Source: Rhyzopertha dominica
Lineage: Eukaryota; Arthropoda; Insecta; Coleoptera; Bostrichidae
Assembly (NCBI GenBank): GCA_025024175.1
Contig: QCXZ01000003.1
Location: 22,154,392 to 22,218,391 of the forward strand
Length of the DNA stretch: 64,000 bases
Direction of reading: 5' to 3'
Shown here in pieces: positions 21,043 to 30,857 of the stretch. The notes beneath the pieces were generated by a model. The model made no database searches. It worked only from the letters and a program-made list of their open reading frames with translations, and was not told the DNA's origin. Each line of letters starts with the position of its first letter. The stretch's first letter is position 1. The translations under genes and the position numbers were made by a program.

Positions 21043-22330
21043 TTAATTATTCAAAATCCCTTCCGACAGTAAGTATGTATAAATATTACTAAGATTTTGG
21101 GTGTCTGACTTTTTATTAATAGTATTTGTATGTTTGTTAATTTGATACATTTCCAAAATTAATCTTTTTTTTGTAATTTTTTCTTTTTCCAAAATTTTAA
21201 TTTCTTGCCAGTTGATCGAATGTTGATTTTGAATTGCATGTTCCGCTAGAGAACAACGATCTCTTTTATTAGTTCTGATGTCACTTTTATGCAGATTTAC
21301 CCTACTTGATAGCCACTGTGATGTTTGTCCAACATACACATTATTACAATTTTGACACTCTACACAGTAAACCACATTTGACTGGTATTTTACTGGAATT
21401 TTGTCTTTAAGTTTACTAAAAATGTTTGAACCTTTCTTAATGTTTCTTATGGATATTTTAATCTGTTCAGATTTGAAAGTTCTGATGACTTTAGTTACTA
21501 AACCTGTTATATTTGGAAGAGATCCGAAACGGGGAATTCCTATGTTATTTATTGAAGAATCTATGTTCTCTTGCTGGCCCACATTTTCTTGGTTATTTGT
21601 ACCTCCGTTTGTTACAGAGAAAATAATTTTATTTAATAGAATCTTTGGATATGAGTTTTCCAATAACATAATTTTGAGTTTTTTTAAATTTTTATTTACT
21701 AAACTTGGATGTGAAATTTTTAGAATTCTATGTTTCATTTGTTTAACAAAATTTGTTTTTATTCTAACTGAATGATTTGATAGAAAATTTAGATACCTGC
21801 CGGAAGAGGTTGGTTTTTGATACCAGTCTAGAATTAAAATGTTATTTTGTCTTATGACCCTAGTGTCTAGAAATGGCACACTGTTATTAACCTCCCTTTC
21901 AATTGTAAATCTAATATTTTCATCGAAAGAGCCAAAAATTGTTAAAATTTCTTCCATGCCGTCCCTTGGAATTATCAGTAGCAAATCATCCACAAATTTT
22001 TTGATGAAAAATACATTATAAGATAGTTTCGGTATGCAGGTATCAAGTAGATGGTCCATTATGTACTGCGCTAATATTGGACTCAATTTTGAGCCCATGG
22101 CACAACCAAAAATTTGTTTGTAGTATTTTTCTTGGTAAGCAAAATAGTTATTGTCTAATATGAAGGATATTAACTCTAAGAACAACTGTCTTCTTTTATC
22201 AGTGGTCGAAATTTTGGGACATACGAAAAACGGGTCAATTTTGTACCAGTGTTCACACAATACCTTGATAACTAACTGTTTCGAAATGTTTCCAAAAAGG
22301 TTTACTACATCCAATGATACTACTTTTTCG
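21043..22330 (-). CDS. PLE RT + GIY-YIG endonuclease, left copy of unit B (uninterrupted)
   Basis: From its first ATG (22314) the frame gives 423 codons, but it is open upstream to at least 22330, where codons read VVSLDVV, so the N-terminal part is truncated. RT signatures: SLDVVNLFGN at the start, GCAMGSKLSPILAQYIMD, FVDD (~108), PFLDTRVIR and KPTSSGRYLNFLSNH. The GIY-YIG domain starts VVYCVEC...VYVGQTSQW (~317) and contains RVNLHKSD, LILEMYQ and NKKSD. The frame is uninterrupted to the stop at 21043-21045. The protein is clearly a different PLE family from unit A (same order of motifs, many substitutions). It lacks the N-terminus, so it would not be a full-length enzyme. Confidence 0.9.
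22231..22323. other. 93 bp spacer at the PLE-B inversion centre
   Basis: It belongs to the left copy (minus-strand codons for the RT segment around LFGNISKQL and CEHWYKIDP) and has no counterpart in the right copy. The inner edges are abrupt, with only a TTTTTCGTAT overlap. Confidence 0.8.
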
Positions 22331-23510
22331 TATGTCCCAAAATTTCGACCACTGATAAAAGAAGACAGTTGTTCTTAGAGTTAATATCCTTCATATTAGA
22401 CAATAACTATTTTGCTTACCAAGAAAAATACTACAAACAAATTTTTGGTTGTGCCATGGGCTCAAAATTGAGTCCAATATTAGCGCAGTACATAATGGAC
22501 CATCTACTTGATACCTGCATACCGAAACTATCTTATAATGTATTTTTCATCAAAAAATTTGTGGATGATTTGCTACTGATAATTCCAAGGGACGGCATGG
22601 AAGAAATTTTAACAATTTTTGGCTCTTTCGATGAAAATATTAGATTTACAATTGAAAGGGAGGTTAATAACAGTGTGCCATTTCTAGACACTAGGGTCAT
22701 AAGACAAAATAACATTTTAATTCTAGACTGGTATCAAAAACCAACCTCTTCCGGCAGGTATCTAAATTTTCTATCAAATCATTCAGTTAGAATAAAAACA
22801 AATTTTGTTAAACAAATGAAACATAGAATTCTAAAAATTTCACATCCAAGTTTAGTAAATAAAAATTTAAAAAAACTCAAAATTATGTTATTGGAAAACT
22901 CATATCCAAAGATTCTATTAAATAAAATTATTTTCTCTGTAACAAACGGAGGTACAAATAACCAAGAAAATGTGGGCCAGCAAGAGAACATAGATTCTTC
23001 AATAAATAACATAGGAATTCCCCGTTTCGGATCTCTTCCAAATATAACAGGTTTAGTAACTAAAGTCATCAGAACTTTCAAATCTGAACAGATTAAAATA
23101 TCCATAAGAAACATTAAGAAAGGTTCAAACATTTTTAGTAAACTTAAAGACAAAATTCCAGTAAAATACCAGTCAAATGTGGTTTACTGTGTAGAGTGTC
23201 AAAATTGTAATAATGTGTATGTTGGACAAACATCACAGTGGCTATCAAGTAGGGTAAATCTGCATAAAAGTGACATCAGAACTAATAAAAGAGATCGTTG
23301 TTCTCTAGCGGAACATGCAATTCAAAATCAACATTCGATCAACTGGCAAGAAATTAAAATTTTGGAAAAAGAAAAAATTACAAAAAAAGATTAATTTTGG
23401 AAATGTATCAAATTAACAAACATACAAATACTATTAATAAAAAGTCAGACACCCAAAATCTTAGTAATATTTATACATACTTACTGTCGGAAGGGATTTT
23501 GAATAATTAA
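22318..23510 (+). pseudogene. PLE RT + GIY-YIG, right copy of unit B (frameshifted)
   Basis: The open frame runs from 22318 to a premature stop at 23394 and encodes the same RT core (GCAMGSKLSPI, FVDD, GRYLNFLSNH) and the start of the GIY-YIG domain as the left copy. At about 23388 a run of seven A replaces eight in the left copy. The missing base shifts the frame, and the last 40 codons (LILEMYQ...NKKSD, ending at TAA 23508-23510) are out of frame. The catalytic Glu of the endonuclease is therefore lost from the product. The first part of the RT (SLDVV motif) is also absent because of the inversion truncation. Coding sequence is otherwise nearly identical to the left arm. Confidence 0.9.
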
Positions 23511-23830
23511 CTATATAAAAACTAGAAAATGTTGCTGTGATGGAAGGCTGTGATTTTTGACGCCGACATATTGACACTGTCTATATTTCCTGTTGTGTTG
23601 AATTTAATCGTATAATTTTAAGCTGCATTTGAATATTGTACGATCAATTATCTATTTCTTATTAATTTAAACTACTAGAGGCAAAAACACGAAGAAATTA
23701 CGTGGTATATTGAAGAAAAATAACTCACAACATAAAATATTTTTAAATTAATCTCACTTTCGGTAAGATTTATGTAAAACCTAGTATTGTTGTGATATGT
23801 TTACTCCATTGTAAATTTATTGTAGAAGCC

Positions 23831-23857
23831 CTGATGATGTCTTAAATAAAGACGAAA
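23831..23857 (+). ncRNA. Hammerhead-like motif, PLE-B right copy
   Basis: GCC precedes CTGATGA (23831-23837); then one extra T, stem II GTCTT (23839-23843), loop AAATA, AAGAC (23849-23853), GAAA (23854-23857), GCTT and GGC. GCC/GGC can form stem I; AGCT is a two-base-pair self-complementary stem III that could pair between two molecules; the triplet CUU is an allowed cleavage site. PLEs are known to carry minimal hammerheads of this kind. The extra T before stem II is the one departure from the canonical core. Confidence 0.6.
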
Positions 23858-23927
23858 GCTTGGCAATGAAAAAAGAGTTCGCTTAATTTTATTAAATCAA
23901 AAGGTCGAATACCCCCTACTTCTGGAG

Positions 23928-23929
<2 letters not shown>

Positions 23930-24000
<71 letters not shown>

Positions 24001-24017
24001 AACGTAAGTAATATAAA

Positions 24018-24064
<47 letters not shown>

Positions 24065-24065
24065 T

Positions 24066-24096
<31 letters not shown>

Positions 24097-24115
24097 TTTA
24101 TATTACTTACGTTTA
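23930..24115. repeat. (TA)n tracts with a palindrome
   Basis: A long TA tract (to about 23998) is followed by inverted 22-25 bp arms (ACGTAAGTAATATAAAATAT at about 24003 and its complement ending at about 24112) enclosing further TA repeats. The whole can extrude as a cruciform. Any translated frame here is a by-product of TA repeats. Confidence 0.85.
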
Positions 24116-25840
24116 ATAACGGTTTCAATTCGCAATTGTATTTAACTGGAACATGCTAAACATAACAAAAATTTTTGGGACTAGAACAACTACGCACAGG
24201 TGCTACAATGTATGTAGGTACCTTACTACAAATCCTCGGAAAGCTTGTTTAGTCTGGCTGTTATAGTAATTTACGTCCACTATTTGTTTTATAATTAATA
24301 CGCTAAATTGCAAACTTCACGGTGTTAAAAATATGAGTCCTCCTGGACTGTTAGTTACACACGAATTGTGTTGGATTATGAACGTACTTAATTTAGAACG
24401 TATTTATGTGAGGATGCATGCCGTACAGTCGCAGTCGCAAATGTTTGCTTTTGCTTGCCTTCAACTACAACATAAATTACATCGCGCACTCTAAATATAC
24501 CGAATTACCAACACGCCAAAAGAACTTCAAATAGCTTCGGCGGACAACTAAGTACCGACTTTTTAGGACTCGTTGAATGTATGCAACAAAGCTGAGTGAT
24601 TATTCACTGGTAATAGTTTTAGTCGAGTACAAATACCCATTAGTCGACAATCTGAGAGGATCAAAAACAACTATATTATTTTACAGGCGGTGTCTACAAC
24701 TAATGGCTAGTGTGTTTATTGTTTCATTGTATCCTGCAATCTATTTGCGCTTATTTTTGGTAATACAAATTAGCTCGTGTCACATCCATTTCATTTAACT
24801 TCACCATCTACTGGGACTTTTACAGATTGTGTGGATTCGTCTAGGTACCTATTTGTGGGATTTTTAAACCCAACACATGCAAACTGTCTGCGTTTTGTTT
24901 ATTTTAATTTTATAATAATTTTCCCATGCATAAGTATATGCTCTTCAATAAAGCAGTTCATTCAAGATTAAATGTATGTATATCCAAATNANCCGTTACA
25001 CAGAACACATTAAATAAATAGGGAATTATCAAAAACATATGAATATTGCCAATAGTTAATAATGGACATATAATCACGCAAAATGAAAATGCGAGAGTAT
25101 TTTGAACCCGCTGCAAGAGCCCCTACAGATGCTTCGTTTACCTAATTTAGCACAGGTACGTGGTTATTACGTGCACGTGTTCTGCTTAAAGCCAATTCCC
25201 AATTTCGGCTCGAGGAGAACGCGCTATCCCAATTTTATGTAAATGCTAACGAAATTCACTCAATTACCAAAACGTATGCCCTGCAACCTTGATTCCATAC
25301 CGTTATGGACACGCGAGGGTTATCTACTAGTGTTGCAACGAATATTCGCATTCGCAAAATTCATGCAGGTATGAGCAAAGCAAAAAATATAAATTTCTTA
25401 TTAATTTTATTACAAAAACCTTATTCCATCTAAATTAATAAATAAAAATATATAATGCATGTATTATGCATTTGTAAACAAACATTTATCAACTGCCAAG
25501 GACCTCGCGGATGTATTGTCACCGTTTTGTTTTTTCGACGTATTCTGGAAACGACATCTGTTTAAAGTCAGACTTATTACGTTTGTGAGGTGATGCAACT
25601 GCAAGTTGATTAATTGCACCCTGTTTATCTTTTTCCTACTTTTCTAATTCAGCAGTCCGATTTATGCATTGAATTTAAATGATTTCTCATAGCCGTTGTA
25701 GTAATCCCTTTTCGCGAATATTCATTTTATTTCCACATCCAAGGAATGGGAAGTATTGTATCGCGAAAAAACTTTCAAAAATTTTTATTTGCTCATTCGC
25801 TTTAAAATGGTCGAAAACGGAAGAAACAAAATTTGAGCAA
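24116..25840. other. No feature recognised
   Basis: AT-rich sequence with short unrecognised frames only. Two Ns lie near 24990. Confidence 0.5.
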
Positions 25841-25845
25841 AAAAA

Positions 25846-25930
25846 ATTCTTGTCTGTGTGTCTGTGTCGATGTGTCTGTGTGTCTGCCTGTCTGTGTGTC
25901 TGCGTGTCTCTGTGTCTCTGTGTCTGTGGT
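25846..25930. repeat. Imperfect TGTC/TG microsatellite
   Basis: Alternating GTGTCTGTG-type units with interruptions (CGATG, CCTG, CGTG). Confidence 0.85.
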
Positions 25931-26059
25931 TTTGTTTGTGGGCAGATAACTTTCGAAAGACTTAATATATGAACTTAAAATTTGGCAAACGTATAGATCT
26001 TAACCACCCAAACCGACCTATTGTTTTTGGGGTAAGTAGCATATCGGGAAGGAGGCGAA

Positions 26060-26600
26060 ATTGAGGGGTAACTACCCTTTCTGCAAATTTTTATTTTTTT
26101 ACTTTTTTCGTTTTAGTATGTGATTAGTAGTATAATTGCGAGTATTATTCGCCCTTATAAATTTTTGGTGCAGCAAATTGTTTAAATATCTCCAAATATA
26201 TTTACTATATTCAAAAAATGAAAATACCATCAGATAGGAAATAAAATTTCTAACAAAAAGTGTCTTAGAAAATTTATCCAAAATTTTGACATATTCGAGA
26301 TATTTCGAAAAAACGTATTTTGGTCCCTGTTCGCACGATTTTTTTTAAATTTTGGTATTATATAGGAAATCAAATTTCTCTTCGGAAAGCACCTTTTAAT
26401 TTTTTTGTTAAGTTAATACTTTTCGAGTTATTTGGAAAAAACAGATTTTAAAAATTTATGTATTTTTGCTAATATCACGAGGACCGTTTGCCTTAGAAAA
26501 AATGTGTAGAAAAAAAATGCTCAAAATCTGATTACTAATCGTATAGTAGTATTTTGACAATTGTATGTGGAAGTATTGATTCAATTTGCAGCAGTTTTTA
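26060..26600 (-). repeat. Interspersed ~550 bp repeat, copy 3
   Basis: Reverse-complement match to copies at 6055 and 16950: it starts GGGGTAACTACCC on the plus strand and ends near GATTCAATTTGCAGC. Confidence 0.65.
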
Positions 26601-26609
26601 CAAAACTTG

Positions 26610-27450
26610 CATCTAGCTCGTTCAACATCACAAAGTCTAAAGTAAGGTAAAATTTCACTATACACCGTTTGCCATTAGGTTGAAAAAATATATAAACCGC
26701 CATATATAGGTAATTGGCGGCAGTTTCAAAAATTGAAGATTCGCATTCGCGAGTATCTGCGGCCGATATTCACATTCGCATTCGGCAATGCTTAAAAATT
26801 GATATTCGTTTCATCACTACTATCTACCAAGCCAAAAATCCCAATTTGTATATTAAAATTAGTGTTATTGCTGCGCAAAATATAGCAGAAATATTTTAAA
26901 ATAATAATACGCACATATCTTACATTTTCAAGCTTCATGTGAAACTAAGGTTTGGTATAAATAACATAATATGTTGTTGTTTCGATGTATCCAAAATGCC
27001 GAGGATTTTTTGTGGATTGTATACCTTGTTANAAAATCGTAGGTACATACCATTTTCTTACTTTTGTNCCTTTTGTTTTAGGCANAGTATCTTTNAAAAG
27101 TAATCTTTAATGTTTTGTTTCAGGATGTCTGAAGAGATTTNAAGTGGANTTATAATTGAAAACTATAAAACATAAAATCAAGTTGCAATCCGTTGTGCGA
27201 AAACAGCAGTAAAAAAACTAAAATTGAATAGGAAGTTTTTATTGCAGNANACATTTTTTGGCTACAGCAATGTGTATTGTACCAGGTGTTCATTTTAAAA
27301 AGCCATCAAATAGCTTATGACCTTGACAAAACGTTTGGCGGTTCACAAAAATAACTGGCGTTCATAAAAAACGTCGCATCGTAGTGCTGGGTCAACAAAT
27401 TCAACTGTTACAACTGTAACTTGTGTCGATTATCAAAACATTCCTAGGTC
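26610..27450. other. Unannotated stretch with clustered ambiguous bases
   Basis: No coding region supported. Eight Ns fall between 27032 and 27250, more than anywhere else. A TTTTGTTTCAG|GATGTCTGAAGAG acceptor-like site at about 27123 is followed by an ATG, but the frame ends quickly (ACATAA). Confidence 0.4.
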
Positions 27451-27452
27451 TT

Positions 27453-28343
27453 TCAATGCCTCTGAACAGCTAGCTCACTTCTCTTTATTTTATCATAATG
27501 CCTTTTAAAGTCAATGAACGTGTTGTAAGTTTCATTCTTATATTCATCGTTTTCTGCTTGTATTTCCCTTAGCGTAAAAATTTCATCTACGACCGCGCTG
27601 CCTCTTCGAAATCTACATTCATGTCCACCAATCTGATTATCTACGCTAAGAACCAATCAATTTTTATGCACTCTGCTAAGATCTTATAAGCTATAGAGTT
27701 ACTATAACCCTATAATTATGCAGTTCAGCCCTGTCCTCCTTTTTATGTATAGGTAGCAACACTGCTTCATTCCAGGCATTTTCTCTGTCAACCATATACT
27801 TCTTAACAAAATGTATAATTTTCTCATTAATACGCCTCCTCCGTACTTAAATAATTCTACTACTAATTTATCATTACCTGGTGTTTTATTCTCTAGATTC
27901 TTTACTACTTCTATTGTGTCTTCCAATGAGGGGGGGCTCTTCTTCTGATGCTAATTCTTAATTTACACTGTTTATTTCAACCTAAGTACTTATAGCATTT
28001 TCTTCAACAACTTCTCCGTTTAGTAGTTTAGCAAAGTAGTTTCTCCACAAAGTTTAATATTTCTTGTTCTCCATCCACTAACATACCTCTCATCTCTGTA
28101 GTATACTGGCTTACTAACTTTCTGTTTCCTCGTTTCTTTTACTTCACATTAGAGGTTTCGTATTTCTCTATTTCTGCAGTTATCTTCTGTTTCTGCCATT
28201 TGCTTCTCATTGTATCTTCTCTTCTTTTCCCGCAATACCTTGTCACATCTTATTCTCTGGTCTATATAAGCTTCCTTGTCTGCTGTTGCTTCTGTCTTCA
28301 ACGTCTGTATTCTTCTTTGTCTCTTTTTTATCTTCATTTCCAC
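27453..28343 (-). pseudogene. LINE ORF2 remnants (reverse transcriptase)
   Basis: Three minus-strand pieces in order belong to a non-LTR retrotransposon RT. The first, 28343-28149, is a lysine/arginine-rich segment like the endonuclease-RT linker. The second, 27926-27702, matches the first RT blocks (LENKTPGNDKLVVELFKYGG, then LRSIWLTEKMPG). The third, 27656-27453, matches the next block and motif A (CRFRRGSAVVDEIFTLRE, then TYNTFIDFKRHYDKI, where an active enzyme has FIDFKxAYD). The FADD motif and the rest are missing, frames differ between pieces, and intervening DNA is shortened, so the copy is decayed. RT of this class copies element RNA at the nicked target. Clade not resolved. Confidence 0.65.
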
Positions 28344-28480
28344 TCCATGTCAAACCCATTCTTATTTGATATACTTTGTTTTAAGAGAATTTTTTGCTGC
28401 TCGCCCAATACAATCCGTAATCTTCAGATTCTGACATACATTTTAAAATATCATCAAGTATCCCTTACTTTATACACCCT

Positions 28481-28777
28481 TCAGATTTTTGCATCGACGC
28501 TCACACTCTGCATGATAAACTCATGGATTTTTTCATTCATTTTACATTCTTCTTCGTCCTGAATGTCTAAGCCGGTAATCAAAATGTTATTCTCCTTCTC
28601 GACTTCAGCTTCCCTTGCTTCCAATCCTGTAATCCTTCTACGCAGCAGGTTCATATCCTCAGCCATAGCCTGATTTTCTTCTTTTAAGATTTGTATTTCT
28701 TAGCAGAAGTTTTTTTGCCTCTTCCTTGCATTTTCGCTATTACTGCCTGCATCATTTCTTTAATTTCATCCATATTG
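28481..28777 (-). pseudogene. LINE ORF1 remnant (coiled coil + RRM-like start)
   Basis: On the minus strand an ATG at about 28777 starts MDEIKEMMQAVIAKMQ. After a frameshift near 28695 the sequence continues ILKEENQAMAEDMNLLRRR and then EVEKENNILITGLD. A heptad-rich helix followed by KENNILITGLD is the usual layout of LINE ORF1 nucleic-acid-binding proteins (coiled coil then an RRM-like fold). It lies just upstream, in the reading direction, of the ORF2 pieces, in the correct order for one decayed LINE. The C-terminal half of ORF1 is not recognisable. Confidence 0.55.
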
Positions 28778-28779
28778 CT

Positions 28780-29208
28780 CTCGTTACTTTGCTTTCACGG
28801 GCGTTATTTGGATTTTGTTGGTTCTCTTGAATAGTTGTAGGCTATTTTCATCTTCTTTTCTCTCATTTCTCTCTCTTTTATTCTCGTCGGTTATGCTATC
28901 TTCTCTATGTTCGACAAATCGTTTCTTCCGTTACCTATCTGTTCGCCAGGTGTACCCTTGGTCGCCTACATCCTTGTTTGTTTAAATTTGGCACGTCTTA
29001 CGCGATTTTCACCTCAAAAGGATATAACCTATACCTTTTTAGCCTGGTTTGATTTTAAAATTATTTGGCCCCTTGAAAGAACTTCTCTAAACTTCTTAAT
29101 TGCAAGATGTCTTTTTACTATTTCTCTGCAATCCTCTACTTTGGGTACACTTTACTGCTCTTAAGGACTTAAAAGTCTGGTTTATTGGAGCAAGATTTAA
29201 CACACACA

Positions 29209-29252
<44 letters not shown>

Positions 29253-29850
29253 CACACACAAATCAGAAAACCCATCCAAGAGGATATAATAATACATATC
29301 AATGTATCAGCATATCTGTATATTTAACAAAAAAAAATAGGGAATCACAAAATGTTGATTTTGGAATTCCAGCCATGTTTGGTAAGGACACAATTTATAT
29401 ATACGAACGGGTGTTTAAGTTTTGGGTTGCATGTTTTTAGCTAAAAAGAAATAGTTAATCTCAGCACCTGCAAAATGTATACATCTGGTATGTCCGCTTA
29501 ACTTTTATTTAATATTTAGGAAAGGTTATCAACGACGGATTCATAATTTCTTAGATTTCCAATAAAGCATAAGTACAGATGCATATATGTAGTTCTTCTA
29601 TTTCATTTTGAACGGCCTCGGTAGTGGACAGACTCAGTAAAAGAGACCCGAATAATAAATACTTGACTTTGAATAGTATTGACGTTAAAATTAAAAATAA
29701 AGCACGAAATCCCGAAAACATCAATTCCTAAACATTTCAGGAATTACTGTTACTAACTATGCAGCATTTTTTATATTACAATTACATTGGAATTACATAT
29801 ATTGCAATATATTATATTGTAAAATTATTATGTCCCCAAATACAAATACA
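28780..29850. other. No gene; contains a CA/CG microsatellite
   Basis: Apart from the repeat at 29200-29262, I see nothing that I can identify. The region just above 28780 may be 5' sequence of the minus-strand LINE. Confidence 0.4.
29200..29262. repeat. (CA)n(CGCA)n(CA)n microsatellite
   Basis: ACAC units flank about eight CGCA/CACG units. Small frames over it are repeats translated, not genes. Confidence 0.9.
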
Positions 29851-29921
29851 GACCTGTTGCCCAACCAGCTATTGATAAGGGTTATTTTAGGGTATCATTT
29901 GTGTGGGCATATTTTTTCAAT

Positions 29922-30857
29922 ATGGCGTCGACTATAAATGCATGCTGTGATAAATGTAAAATAGTTTTTAATGAAAACGACAAGTTCATTCATTGTGGTG
30001 GCTGTGCGCTTAAGGGTGTACATCATTCATGCAGCCCTTTTAAACCGGCAGAACTCAAGTTTTTGGAAAACTACAGTAAGTCTGTGAAATGGATGTGCGA
30101 AGCCTGTGCAAATGAAAAACAAGCAAATGGTATAGGTGAAATACTCGATACTATAAAGTCTTTGGACCTCAAAGTAACAATCTGCTTAGAACATATATCA
30201 CATCAAAAAATTGTAATAGAAGAACAAAATGCTAAAATCAGCGAACAAAATAAGGTTATAAGTGAAATACTAACAAAAAAACAAGCTGTTGAGACTGAAG
30301 TATTACCTCGACAATACAGAACACGATCGAACAGTAAGTACCCGCTAACACCAGATGACACTGTGGCTAATGGGAATGTCATTAATGGAGAGCAGACTCC
30401 TGCACAACTAAATACTAAACCTAAACCAAAGCCAGAACAGAAAACTTCCCAAAGTGTACAAGAAATTTCCAACAAAAACGACATACTTCATGAAGATGCA
30501 AAAACTTGCGATAAGAATGGTGATTTTACAACTGTAAAGTATAGGAAACGAACATTTAGAGGAAAAAAGGAAGATAGTACGTTGACTACAGTAGAATCAC
30601 TTAAATGGGTTTTTGTTTCACAGCTTAGTAACTCTACTACTGAACAACAAGTAATCAACTACTTAAAACAAAATAAAATAGAGATAACTGAATGTAAAAA
30701 ACTAGATATATATCACAAAAATATTGCTGCGTTTAAAATTGCAATAGAAGCTAGCAAAGTACATCTATTATATGATGAGCATTTATGGCCAACTAACACA
30801 ATTATTAGAGAATACAGAAATTTTCAGCGACCAGTATCACTGCTGAAAGAACAGTAG
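29922..30857 (+). CDS. LINE ORF1: PHD finger, coiled coil, RRM-like protein
   Basis: I chose ATG 29922 (context CAATATGGCG); the frame is open further upstream only with non-ATG codons. Length 311 residues. Residues ~7-60 form a PHD-type zinc finger: CDKC, HCGGC, HHSC and WMCEAC supply the C4HC3 ligands. Residues ~70-120 (ILDTIKSLDLK, then IVIEEQNAKISEQNKVISEI) look like a coiled coil. A basic, proline/lysine-rich linker follows. The C-terminus (ESLKWVFVSQLSNSTTEQQV onward) resembles an RRM-like fold of LINE ORF1 proteins. ORF1 proteins bind element RNA and form the RNP with ORF2. No stop or frameshift is seen. Stop TAG is at 30855-30857, 46 bp inside the ORF2 frame. Confidence 0.75.
   Translation: MASTINACCDKCKIVFNENDKFIHCGGCALKGVHHSCSPFKPAELKFLENYSKSVKWMCEACANEKQANGIGEILDTIKSLDLKVTICLEHISHQKIVIEEQNAKISEQNKVISEILTKKQAVETEVLPRQYRTRSNSKYPLTPDDTVANGNVINGEQTPAQLNTKPKPKPEQKTSQSVQEISNKNDILHEDAKTCDKNGDFTTVKYRKRTFRGKKEDSTLTTVESLKWVFVSQLSNSTTEQQVINYLKQNKIEITECKKLDIYHKNIAAFKIAIEASKVHLLYDEHLWPTNTIIREYRNFQRPVSLLKEQ

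Larger units (their letters stand above)
20623..23930. mobile_element. Penelope-like element unit B: head-to-head inverted pair
   Basis: Left arm 20623-22230 (1608 bp, element on minus strand) and right arm 22324-23930 (1607 bp, plus strand) are inverted copies separated by 93 bp. I found only a handful of differences (for example near 20757, 20851 and 20937) and one single-base indel in an A run. Both copies are 5'-truncated with their truncated ends facing each other. The 93 bp spacer continues the coding frame of the left copy only, so that copy is slightly longer. The outer ends are AAGCTCCAGAAGTAGGGGG and its complement; a (TA)n tract follows on the right. A transcript crossing the unit would fold into a hairpin of about 1.6 kb. 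Confidence 0.9.

Noticed and set aside
21401..22021. Plus-strand frames of 124 and 60 codons
   Set aside because: They are antisense to the PLE-B reverse transcriptase, and mirrored at 22533-23153 in the other arm.
23916..24128. Minus-strand 70-codon frame rich in Tyr and Ile
   Set aside because: It is a translation of (TA)n repeats.
29096..29327. Overlapping frames on both strands with CVCV or THAR repeats
   Set aside because: They are translations of the CA/CGCA microsatellite.
29761..29830. Target-site duplication for the intact LINE (TTATATTACAAT against TATATTATTACAATG)
   Set aside because: Both strings are low-complexity and do not align at element ends without gaps.
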